A DNA stretch of 5,846 nucleotides from JANQLU01 sp964434955 (GTDB lineage: Bacteria > Planctomycetota > Planctomycetia > Pirellulales > Pirellulaceae): the NCBI GenBank assembly GCA_964434955.1, contig CAYSXI010000256.1, forward strand, positions 1-5,846, in the 5' to 3' direction. Both the position numbers and the translations under genes were made by a program. Below, in pieces: positions 1 to 5,846 of this stretch. Below the pieces are notes generated by a model, which had not been told where the DNA came from, ran no database searches, and saw only the letters and a list, made by a program, of their open reading frames with translations. Every line of letters begins with the position of its first letter. Position 1 is the first letter of the stretch.

Positions 1-1191
1 GTAGGCTTGCCCAGTTGCGGGGCCGCTAAAGCCAGTGTGGATCAATTCGACTTCGCCGCGTGAATTGACAAAAATCGTCGTTGGATAAGAACGAACCTTG
101 TCGATGATTGTAAAACGCTTTGAAGCTTCGGACTTGCTGGACGTTCCGACGAGCAAGACCGGGAAGTCCGTCTCGTTTTTCTTGAGATAGCGGCGGACTT
201 GCTCCGCGTCTCGTTTCTGGTCGCCTGTCATTTCAAACGCGACGCCAATGACTTTGAGGCCTTTGTCCGAATACGTTCGTTTGAGTTCCGAAATGAATTG
301 TCCAGCGTCATGACAGTTGGGACACCAGGAACCAAAGACGTAAATCAACGTTCCTTTGGAGCCGACCAGATCCTTGTCACCGAGCGAGCGAACCGTTCCA
401 TCCAAATCTGGAAACTTCATCGAAGTCATTGGGACATTGCTTTGCCAGCTTGTCATCTTGAATGCGTCGGGGAGTTTGGCATTGGCATCGAGCTTGGCGG
501 TCCATTTTTCTTCCCAGGAGTCCCGTGACCAAAAGGTTCCGGCCAGCTCACCTTTTTCGTTGAGCTTGGCTCGAAACAGGAATGCGTGGGCGCCATCGAA
601 ACAGGAAAGTGTCAATTCGTTTTTTCGAAAGCTCCCTCCGAGGAATCGGTAGTCACCGGTGGTCGTCAAGAATGTACCGGTGGCGTTTCCCGTCTTTGGA
701 TCGACATCAAAAATCCCGACCGCGGGATCCTTGCTTGATGCAAATTTGACCTTCCAACGCCCCGAAACCTTTTCCGCGTCTTTGACGGGAGATGGCGCGA
801 AAGTTTCGGCGGTCCTGGCTTCAAATCTCATTTCGCAATACTTGGATTTGCCGATTCGTTTTTTCCATAACCCTTTGTAAGAGTTTGAGTCTTCATCAAA
901 CTTGGCCTCGATTTTCGAATCATAATGCGGAAAGCCAAGCGTCAAAGATTCGCCGGTCAGTTGGCAACTTTGTAGTGGAATCGATTCTTCCCCGCATTGA
1001 ATCCATGCTTTCTGGCGATTCGATGTCGAGTCAAAGGTCAGGCCAAACTCAAGATCGCCCCCGGGAGATTTCAATACACCCGTGAACTTCTTTTGGTCCG
1101 TCGATGAATTTTGGCCAGGAAGCTCGTGGTCCGTGGCAATCAGGAAAAGAGAACAAACCACAAGCGGGAAAATAAATTTGGTTGAACTCAT
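1..1191 (-). CDS. Exported TlpA/redoxin-family thiol-disulfide oxidoreductase with two-module N-terminal region (3' end outside window)
   Basis: The gene is open for 397 codons from an ATG at 1191 to the window edge, so the C-terminus is missing; family members usually end a few tens of residues further on. Residues 1-27 look like a Sec signal peptide (basic start, hydrophobic core FIFPLVVCSLFLIA, then PGQ). Residues 38-235 are beta-rich and seem to contain two related modules, each ending in a Gly-aromatic motif (GLW near 107, GTFW near 218). From about residue 254 the sequence is a thioredoxin-fold redoxin domain: the active site is W289-C290-P-N-C293, the cis-proline is P370 in SYPTTIF, and a TGFSGPATG segment typical of planctomycete TlpA-like proteins follows. 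It probably reduces or isomerises disulfides in the periplasm; the partner is unknown. A weak AGGG lies 9 bases before the start. It is divergent from the PDZ gene. Family assignment is firm, substrate unknown. Confidence 0.92.
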   Translation of the reverse strand, partial: MSSTKFIFPLVVCSLFLIATDHELPGQNSSTDQKKFTGVLKSPGGDLEFGLTFDSTSNRQKAWIQCGEESIPLQSCQLTGESLTLGFPHYDSKIEAKFDEDSNSYKGLWKKRIGKSKYCEMRFEARTAETFAPSPVKDAEKVSGRWKVKFASSKDPAVGIFDVDPKTGNATGTFLTTTGDYRFLGGSFRKNELTLSCFDGAHAFLFRAKLNEKGELAGTFWSRDSWEEKWTAKLDANAKLPDAFKMTSWQSNVPMTSMKFPDLDGTVRSLGDKDLVGSKGTLIYVFGSWCPNCHDAGQFISELKRTYSDKGLKVIGVAFEMTGDQKRDAEQVRRYLKKNETDFPVLLVGTSSKSEASKRFTIIDKVRSYPTTIFVNSRGEVELIHTGFSGPATGQAY

Positions 1192-1230
1192 GAAGAGGCG
1201 CCCTAATCGATAAAGTTTTTCAGGTGGTCG

Positions 1231-1259
1231 ATTTTAGTTGATGGGATCCCCGTAAACAA
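1231..1259 (-). promoter_or_regulatory. Candidate sigma-70-type promoter for the TlpA-like gene
   Basis: Read on the minus strand, TTGTTT (1254-1259) and TAAAAT (1231-1236) are separated by 17 bases. The -10 matches consensus at five of six positions and the -35 at only three. Transcription would start near 1224, giving a leader of roughly 33 bases before the ATG at 1191. The spacer contains the perfect 8-base palindrome GGGATCCC (1243-1250). Position and spacing are good but the -35 is poor, so this is only a candidate. Confidence 0.3.
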
Positions 1260-1349
1260 AGGTGTCAGTGGCCTCCTGTCGATTCGCCTTGGTACCCTTT
1301 GCGGGTTGGGCAAAGTCCATTGGCTTTGTGTGACCTAACGCAAGGATAA

Positions 1350-1407
1350 AGTGGTCCTGCCACTCAAGCCAAATTTCTGTTTTGTCCAAGAATCACCGAT
1401 AGATTCT
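1350..1407. promoter_or_regulatory. Two small inverted repeats upstream of the PDZ gene
   Basis: AGTGG (1350-1354) and CCACT (1360-1364) form a 5-bp stem with a 5-base loop. AGAATC (1389-1394) and GATTCT (1402-1407) form a 6-bp inverted repeat with a 7-base spacer. Both lie in the divergent intergenic region, 50-110 bases before the start at 1459. They could be operator half-sites or leader structures, but repeats this short arise often by chance. I found no convincing -35/-10 pair for the plus strand here. The rest of 1192-1458 shows nothing I can name. Confidence 0.15.
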
Positions 1408-1458
1408 GTACAACCTGACTTGATGGACCCCAATCGACTGGATGGCAAGGAACGCCCA

Positions 1459-2434
1459 ATGACCAGCATTCGCTCAGTTTTTTTTCTTTCTCTCTGCGTA
1501 ACCTGCCTCGCAGTATTCGCAACAGATCTATCTGCCCAAAGGCCACTCGAAAAGCTTCAAAAGCGCTGGAAGGACAACCTGCCAAAGGGCGAACTCCTGA
1601 AAAAATTCCGCGACAACATTCAGGAACAAAAGCGGAATCGGGAAAAGAAAGCTAAGGAGCGCGCCGTCGAAAAGCAACGAGAGAAACAAGCCAAATCGAA
1701 TCCGGGTTCCCGATATTCCCGAAACACGCCACCGCAATCTCGCGCAAATCAACCCACTCCTGCCACACCGCAGTTTCGCCTCAGCGATCGGTTTGACCCG
1801 GCGACGGCGCGGATCTCAGATGCAAAACCGGAAATCGCCAAAGACAACTTTTTGCCTCCGTCTTCGGCTGACCAACCTCCAAAGCTTAGCAAGGAAGAAA
1901 TCGCCAAATTCAAAAACTACGGTTTTCGCGTTTCAGCGACACCCAAGAATGGGATTCTTGCCAAAGCGGGAATTCGAAAAGGGGACAGGATTATTGCCGT
2001 CGGCGGTGCCGCGGTTGAATCCATGGAGGAGGTCAACGACATCCTGAATGTTCTTGGGCAGGGCGACCTGGTCATGATCGTCGTATCGCGTAACAACAAG
2101 AAGTTTTCCCTTTCGGCCATCAATGGCAACGTCGACCTCGACAAACTGGCGGCTCCACCCGCCGCGACCACTTCACGGCGCAANNNNNNNNNNGAGCACG
2201 TTTGCGACACCTCCAGTGAATCGAGCTCCCGTTAAGAAGCACTCGATCGGCGATCTGAATCTCGACATTGACGATCCTGCACAGTCTGTCCTTGTGCCTT
2301 CGCGCTTGCCGGCTCCGAAATCTTCAAGTAAATCCAGCGCTGACTCTTCGGCGGAGAAAAAACGAATCGATAACGATGATGTATTGCGTTTTCGCGAAAA
2401 GCTCAAGCAGCTTCAGAATCGCAATCGGAAATAG
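1459..2434 (+). CDS. Exported PDZ-domain protein, interrupted by an assembly gap
   Basis: The ATG at 1459 is chosen because AAGGAA lies 6 bases upstream (1447-1452) and a Sec signal peptide starts at once (MTSIRSVFF, hydrophobic core, cleavage near LSAQ at residues 24-27). Residues 28 to about 90 are very rich in Lys, Arg, Glu and Gln and probably helical or coiled-coil. A Pro/Ser/Gln-rich linker follows to about 145. A PDZ-like domain spans about 149-222, with the GIRKGDRII loop (G175, D176) typical of bacterial PDZ domains. No protease or other catalytic domain is visible, so it is likely an adaptor or scaffold. The first frame reaches residue 241 at the 10-N gap (2184-2193). After the gap the natural continuation lies one register over, giving about 79 residues to the TAG at 2432-2434 and ending in a basic helix (FREKLKQLQNRNRK). 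The gap size is probably wrong rather than the gene broken. Function unknown. Confidence 0.8.
2184..2193. other. Assembly gap (10 N) inside the PDZ gene
   Basis: Ten unresolved bases lie inside the PDZ gene. Codons upstream start at positions of phase 1 and the downstream continuation is in phase 2. A true gap length divisible by three, including zero, would restore one frame, whereas ten does not. If the gap is zero, the flanks join directly as an AAG codon followed by AGC. The run of N is therefore best read as a placeholder of arbitrary length. Confidence 0.97.
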
Positions 2435-2448
2435 TTGGATTCAGCTCG

Positions 2449-4362
2449 CTAGTCCCCGATAAATCCGCCATCATCCTTCGTAATCGCAACGACGGATGGA
2501 CGCGGGGGGGTATCGTCATCAAAGTCCGGCCAGCGCGTCGTCGGTTTTGAAATGCTGCTACCTTCGGCTGGATGCTGGATCGAGAGGAACATCGTCCGAT
2601 TGTCCGGCGTGAAGCAGGGGCCGCAAATTTCAGCGCCCACGCAAGCGCGGAAGAACTGGCGAGTGAGAGCTCGCCCTTTGCCTTCGGTGTCACAAGCGTA
2701 AACGGCGTCGCCCACTTTGGCAGATCGAGGGGCACCGTCGGTTGAAATCCAAATTCTTCCATTGCGATCAAATGTGCAATTGTCGGGACAGCTAAGCCAC
2801 CCCTGGTCGGAAACCTGTTGATGGTATTGGGCGCCGGAGTGGGGGTCTTTCGGGTCACCACCCATCAGGAATACATTCCATTTGAATTTCTCGGATCCGT
2901 GGTCAATGACTTCCTGCTGATCATTCCCTCGGACGCTTGGCGGTATCATTTCGATGATATGGCCATGAATATTGTTCGGACGTGGATTCGCAGAATCGAC
3001 GGTTTCTTCCGTGCGCAAATCATTGTTAGTCAACATTAAGTAGACCTTGCCCGTCGTCGGGTTGGTTTCGGCATCTTCCGGGCGATCCATCGGAGTTGCC
3101 CCGAGAGCGTCAGCGGCAAGTCGAGTTCGAATCAGGACATCCGCTTGTGACTTGAATCCGTTTTCCGGTGTCAAAGGACCTTTGCCGAAAACGAGTGGAA
3201 GCCAGGTCAAGGTACCGTCTTTGTGGAACTTGGCAACGGACAACTCCCCGTTGTCCAGCAGATTCTTGTTGGCATCCCGATTTTCGTTGTTGCAGCGATC
3301 GCGAGAAACAAAGCGATAAAAGTACTCGCCTTTGTCATCGTCTCCCGAGTAGACGACCAATCGCCCGTCCGCTGTGAGCGCGGTCGTGGCGCCTTCGTGA
3401 CGGATTCGGCCGAGCGCCGTTCGTTTGACCGGAACTGATTTTGGATCATAGGGATCGTATTCGACGATCCACCCATACAAGTTCGGGCTGTTTGGTTCTT
3501 TGCTGACGTCAAAACGTCGAAAGTGTCGGTACCAAGCGAACCTTGACTGGCCAACACCGTATTCTTTAAGTGAGTCTTTGTCGGGATGATTTGTTTGATC
3601 ACCACCGAAATACATTTGAAAATTCTCTTCGGCAATCAGCACCGTTCCCCAAGGCGTTACGCCACCTGCGCAGTTGTTGAGCGTGCCGGTACATTCGCGT
3701 CCGTCCGGGCAATCCGTGGTTTTTAGTTTCTCATCACCGGCCGCTGGTCCGGAAATTCGAAACCGTGTATCCAGCGCGTTTAGCCTTCGGTTAAGTTGTC
3801 CTCGAACGGAACGCCATTTACCTTTTTGTTTCTTGATTTCAACAACGCTATGTCCGTGAGCCGCCATTTCTACCTTGGACTGATCCGCGTCCATCGTTTG
3901 CCATTTGGTTTTGTAATCGATGCCATCGAACATCAATTCGGCGTTGGTGTACTCATTGTTGACGCACAGGAGTCCGTGTTCGGAATTGCGGCTGCCAAGG
4001 GGCAATGGAAGGTAGGCGACAAAATCGCAGTTGTAGCCGAACTGTTTTGCTTGTGATTTCGCCGTCAACTTGGATGGATTGAATTGGGGCGAATCGGCAA
4101 ACATTGGATCCCCCCACTTAACAATCGGGTCCGCTGAGTAACCTTTAGCAACTTCAATCTGGTCATTGATATCGTGCTCGACTTCGTCAAACCCCAACGT
4201 CGAATCTTTTTTGGCAGGTAATTTGGATTCGGCTGATAGGGCGAGACCCGGCGTGGCGGAAAGTCCGGTCGCGGCGATGGCTGTGGCTGCCGACGTTTTC
4301 TTCAACCAATCTCGGCGTGAAAGGACTTCGTCAATGAGTTCGCGGATGTGAGTGGATTCCAT
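2449..4362 (-). CDS. phoX: PhoX-family (DUF839) phosphatase, Tat-exported
   Basis: 637 residues from the ATG at 4362; a TTG at 4374 would add only four residues and has no better ribosome site. A twin-arginine signal is clear: S15-R16-R17-D-W-L-K, an Ala-rich hydrophobic stretch, and probable cleavage after A44. This implies export of a folded, metal-loaded enzyme. PhoX-family landmarks follow in order: NNEYTNAELMF (about 135-145), N-N-C231-A-G-G then TPWGT and EENF (E245, E246), GRIRHEGA (H322, E323), SGDDDKGEYFY (D341-D343, E346), AETNPTTGKVY, DRNGRIWISTDG, GPCFTPDNRTMF with IQHP (H597), and the ending RPSVVAITKDDGG. Characterised PhoX enzymes are calcium- and iron-dependent phosphomonoesterases, and a Cys in the NNC region is a metal ligand. 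Activity here is inferred. The gene lies 53 bases downstream of the zinc-ribbon gene and converges on the PDZ gene. The symbol is family-level; no Pho box was recognised. Confidence 0.92.
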   Translation of the reverse strand: MESTHIRELIDEVLSRRDWLKKTSAATAIAATGLSATPGLALSAESKLPAKKDSTLGFDEVEHDINDQIEVAKGYSADPIVKWGDPMFADSPQFNPSKLTAKSQAKQFGYNCDFVAYLPLPLGSRNSEHGLLCVNNEYTNAELMFDGIDYKTKWQTMDADQSKVEMAAHGHSVVEIKKQKGKWRSVRGQLNRRLNALDTRFRISGPAAGDEKLKTTDCPDGRECTGTLNNCAGGVTPWGTVLIAEENFQMYFGGDQTNHPDKDSLKEYGVGQSRFAWYRHFRRFDVSKEPNSPNLYGWIVEYDPYDPKSVPVKRTALGRIRHEGATTALTADGRLVVYSGDDDKGEYFYRFVSRDRCNNENRDANKNLLDNGELSVAKFHKDGTLTWLPLVFGKGPLTPENGFKSQADVLIRTRLAADALGATPMDRPEDAETNPTTGKVYLMLTNNDLRTEETVDSANPRPNNIHGHIIEMIPPSVRGNDQQEVIDHGSEKFKWNVFLMGGDPKDPHSGAQYHQQVSDQGWLSCPDNCTFDRNGRIWISTDGAPRSAKVGDAVYACDTEGKGRALTRQFFRACVGAEICGPCFTPDNRTMFLSIQHPAEGSSISKPTTRWPDFDDDTPPRPSVVAITKDDGGFIGD

Positions 4363-4415
4363 GATGTGGCTCAATATCGATTGGATAAATTGGCTTGCGA
4401 ATGTCTTTGATTTCG

Positions 4416-5036
4416 TTATTCGGAGGACTCGAGTTCGTTTATCAAGTCCATGACCTGGTCAATGGCTCTCGCCTCGATTCCCAATGCCACGGCCATCTCT
4501 CGTACTGTTTCAATTTCATGAGGCGCGAAACCTGTTCGGCCGGCGGCAATCTGTTTGGCGGCCTTGAGGATCAGGATTTTTCCCTCAAGGTTGAAGTCGC
4601 CAGATTCTCGACGAACAAATTCAAGGTTGAGTTGGTTGGCCTGCTGGGCCATCAAAACCTCGTGCTCGATGACTTCCTGCGTGATGTCATAACCCAAAAG
4701 TGAAGAACACGCGCGTTGGCAAGCAAAAACATAATCCGAATCCGTTTTTCGATTCGCAACCATGAACGAAATCAGCATTCGAAAAACAGTCGTCTTCGTT
4801 TCCAGGGCATCCTGTTCGGGATCGTATGAAAGAACTTCGTCGGAATAGGTTCCGCCGCAACTCGAACATTCGACAAAGGTTCCGCGGGAACCGATGGGAA
4901 TGATCGGAATGAAGTAAAGCGTGAAGAACCCGTTTGCTTTGCGATGGCGAAAATTCTGTTCGCTACTACACCGGGGACAGTGAAAAACGCCCTCGTTCAT
5001 CGTCGTGTTGATGGTGGTCGTTCCGAAGATAATCAT
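4416..5036 (-). CDS. Zinc-ribbon protein with TerB-like helical C-terminal domain
   Basis: 206 residues from the ATG at 5036. A TTG at 5084 would extend the frame by 16 residues, but the MIIFGTT opening is what I know of this zinc-ribbon family, so the ATG is preferred. Residues 16-64 form a zinc ribbon: C20-P-R-C23 and C57-S-S-C60, separated by the hydrophobic FFTLYFIPIIPIG segment (about 37-49) characteristic of these small proteins. No signal peptide is present, so the protein is probably cytoplasmic or membrane-associated. Residues from about 80 to the end are mostly helical. The last part (ILKAAKQIAAG, then an FAPHEIETVREMAVALGI stretch) resembles the TerB-like helical fold, in which acidic residues can bind metal; that assignment is weaker than the zinc ribbon. 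The gene is upstream of phoX on the same strand and may share its transcript. Its role is unknown. Confidence 0.85.
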   Translation of the reverse strand: MIIFGTTTINTTMNEGVFHCPRCSSEQNFRHRKANGFFTLYFIPIIPIGSRGTFVECSSCGGTYSDEVLSYDPEQDALETKTTVFRMLISFMVANRKTDSDYVFACQRACSSLLGYDITQEVIEHEVLMAQQANQLNLEFVRRESGDFNLEGKILILKAAKQIAAGRTGFAPHEIETVREMAVALGIEARAIDQVMDLINELESSE

Positions 5037-5126
5037 GGCAAACTCAGCGCGGAAGTTTTCTGTCAGAATCAAAGAGTTTAACAAATACTTTTGCTCTTGT
5101 ATTCGGCCATTCGGGGTGAACTGATT

Positions 5127-5154
5127 TTGACCAGGACGGTCGATGGCTTATACT
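5127..5154 (+). promoter_or_regulatory. Sigma-70-like promoter for the cytochrome c gene
   Basis: TTGACC (5127-5132) and TATACT (5149-5154) are separated by 16 bases and each matches the housekeeping consensus at five of six positions. Transcription should start near 5161, leaving a leader of about 60 bases before the ATG at 5223. It is the best promoter match I found in the window and points at the plus-strand gene. The first transcribed bases contain the repeated half-sites at 5164-5184. Confidence 0.6.
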
Positions 5155-5163
5155 AAAGTGAGA

Positions 5164-5184
5164 TCGCCTTTTCGGCGAATCGCC
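5164..5184. repeat. Three alternating GGCGA/TCGCC half-sites just after the predicted transcription start
   Basis: TCGCC (5164-5168), GGCGA (5174-5178) and TCGCC (5180-5184) follow each other. The first two form a hairpin with a TTTTC loop. The last two form an 11-base DNA palindrome around a single central A. The position, about +4 to +24 from the predicted start, suits a repressor operator or a 5' leader hairpin. The sequence pattern is certain; the function is inferred. Confidence 0.35.
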
Positions 5185-5222
5185 CCAAGACCCAACGAAC
5201 AATTTCGGTGATGTAATCCCAA

Positions 5223-5846
5223 ATGGTCAAATCCAAAATCAAGTTCTCTTGCTCGTCAAACGGGATTTTTGCAAAGACGACTTTTGTTTTAGCGACGGTA
5301 ATCGCTTGGATGCTTCCGGCGTCTTCATCAGCTCAGGAAGACGAAAAGTTTACGGACAAACAAATCGAGTTTTTTGAATCCAAGATCCGACCTCTTTTGG
5401 TCAAGCGGTGTTACGAGTGCCACGGTCCCGAATCGGATTTTGATGGTGATCTGAGCCTTTCTTCGCGAAAGGATATTTTGGAAGGAGGGGATTCAGGGCC
5501 CGCCATCAATACGGCGGAGCCGAAAAAGAGCGTGTTTTTGCACGCGATCAATTACGGCAAGGTATTTCAAATGCCGCCGGACTCCAAGCTTCCTCAGAAA
5601 GAGATCGATCTTTTTACGAAGTGGATTGAGCAAGGAGCTCCTTGGCCAAGCGATAAAGATGAAGCACGAGCAAAGTCGAATGAGTTTGACATCGAAAAAC
5701 GGGTTGAAGAGCATTGGTGCTGGCAACCCATCAAGCACCAGCCTCTGCCAACCGTCGACAATACAAGGTGGCCAATCGAGAAGCTTGACTATTTCATTTT
5801 GAAATCGCTGGAAGAGAAGGGGCTTAAGCCGCAGGGCCCAGCGGAA
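5223..5846 (+). CDS. Planctomycete-type cytochrome c / DUF1549 protein (3' end outside window)
   Basis: 208 codons are present, open to the window edge. The ATG at 5223 is the first usable start, because the ATG at 5211 is followed directly by TAA. A signal peptide covers about residues 1-38 (hydrophobic core FVLATVIAWML, then ASSSAQ before E39-D40). A c-type haem site follows: C63-Y-E-C66-H67 with GPE, and a probable axial methionine M117 in FQMPPD. This is the usual layout of the planctomycete cytochrome c domain, covering about residues 48-140. From about 155 the pattern EEHWCWQPI, the Trp at TRWP and the LDYFILKSLEEKGL stretch match the start of DUF1549. Full-length members usually run to several hundred residues with a DUF1553 region, which would lie beyond the edge. 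They are exported and abundant in planctomycetes; their biochemical role is not settled. The leader shows only a weak GGTGAT ribosome site. Confidence 0.9.
   Translation, partial: MVKSKIKFSCSSNGIFAKTTFVLATVIAWMLPASSSAQEDEKFTDKQIEFFESKIRPLLVKRCYECHGPESDFDGDLSLSSRKDILEGGDSGPAINTAEPKKSVFLHAINYGKVFQMPPDSKLPQKEIDLFTKWIEQGAPWPSDKDEARAKSNEFDIEKRVEEHWCWQPIKHQPLPTVDNTRWPIEKLDYFILKSLEEKGLKPQGPAE

Noticed and set aside
1351..1458. In-frame GTG extension of the PDZ gene with an AAGGAT 4 bases upstream
   Set aside because: It would put 36 extra residues ahead of a clear signal peptide. The ATG at 1459 has a better-spaced ribosome site and begins the signal directly.
2399..2413. AAGCT-CAAGC-AGCTT hairpin as a terminator for phoX or the PDZ gene
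   Set aside because: The stem is only 5 bp with low GC, lies inside the PDZ coding sequence, and lacks a clear T-run on either strand.
2504..2510. Run of seven G in phoX, a possible frameshift site
   Set aside because: The family-typical ending RPSVVAITKDDGG continues in frame on the far side, so no frameshift is needed.
2403..3635. Open frames of 142-152 codons on the same strand as phoX but in another register (2403-2861 and 3207-3635)
   Set aside because: They lie inside the strongly supported phoX gene and show no domain, signal or ribosome site of their own.
4363..4374. TTG start for phoX at 4374
   Set aside because: It adds only four residues, has no convincing ribosome site, and the ATG at 4362 lies at a normal distance from the twin-arginine motif.
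5037..5084. TTG start for the zinc-ribbon gene at 5084
   Set aside because: The family opening MIIFGT coincides with the ATG at 5036, and the 16 added residues look unrelated to the family.
5493..5738. Minus-strand open frame of 81 codons
   Set aside because: It is antisense to the well-supported cytochrome c domain and shows no recognisable features.
1..5846. A novel multi-gene defence, mobile or biosynthetic system
   Set aside because: All five genes fall into families or domain types known from planctomycetes or wider bacteria. No repeats array, integrase, transposase, RNA gene or clustered enzymes support such a system here.

Overview
The window most likely comes from a planctomycete chromosome, in the broad neighbourhood of the Pirellulales (Rhodopirellula, Blastopirellula and relatives). 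The best marker is the start of a planctomycete-type cytochrome c / DUF1549 protein at the right edge. A long two-module N-terminus fused to a TlpA-like thioredoxin domain, a Tat-exported PhoX/DUF839 protein, moderate GC content and weak ribosome binding sites all fit the same source. This assignment is inferred from gene content; no phylogenetic marker is present.

Layout, left to right. (1) A minus-strand TlpA-like thiol-disulfide oxidoreductase starts at 1191 and runs off the left edge. (2) A divergent intergenic region of about 270 bases (1192-1458) holds one candidate promoter and some small inverted repeats. (3) A plus-strand exported PDZ-domain protein (1459-2434) is interrupted by a 10-N assembly gap, and the reading frame resumes in a different register after it. 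(4) Fourteen bases later, convergently, lies the stop of a minus-strand PhoX-family phosphatase (2449-4362). (5) Upstream of it on the same strand, 53 bases away, is a small zinc-ribbon protein with a TerB-like helical C-terminus (4416-5036); the two may be co-transcribed. (6) A second divergent region (5037-5222) carries a good sigma-70-like promoter, followed by three GGCGA/TCGCC half-sites. (7) A plus-strand cytochrome c / DUF1549 protein starts at 5223 and runs off the right edge.

Four of the five genes encode proteins with export signals (three Sec-like, one Tat). The window is therefore mostly about the cell envelope: periplasmic thiol chemistry, PDZ-mediated binding, phosphate-ester hydrolysis and a haem-binding protein. 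I see no mobile element, CRISPR array, tRNA, rRNA, toxin-antitoxin or defence cassette, and nothing that clearly amounts to an undescribed system. The points most worth a second look are the frame change at the N gap, the half-site cluster just downstream of the promoter at 5127-5154, and the pairing of the zinc-ribbon/TerB-like protein with PhoX.
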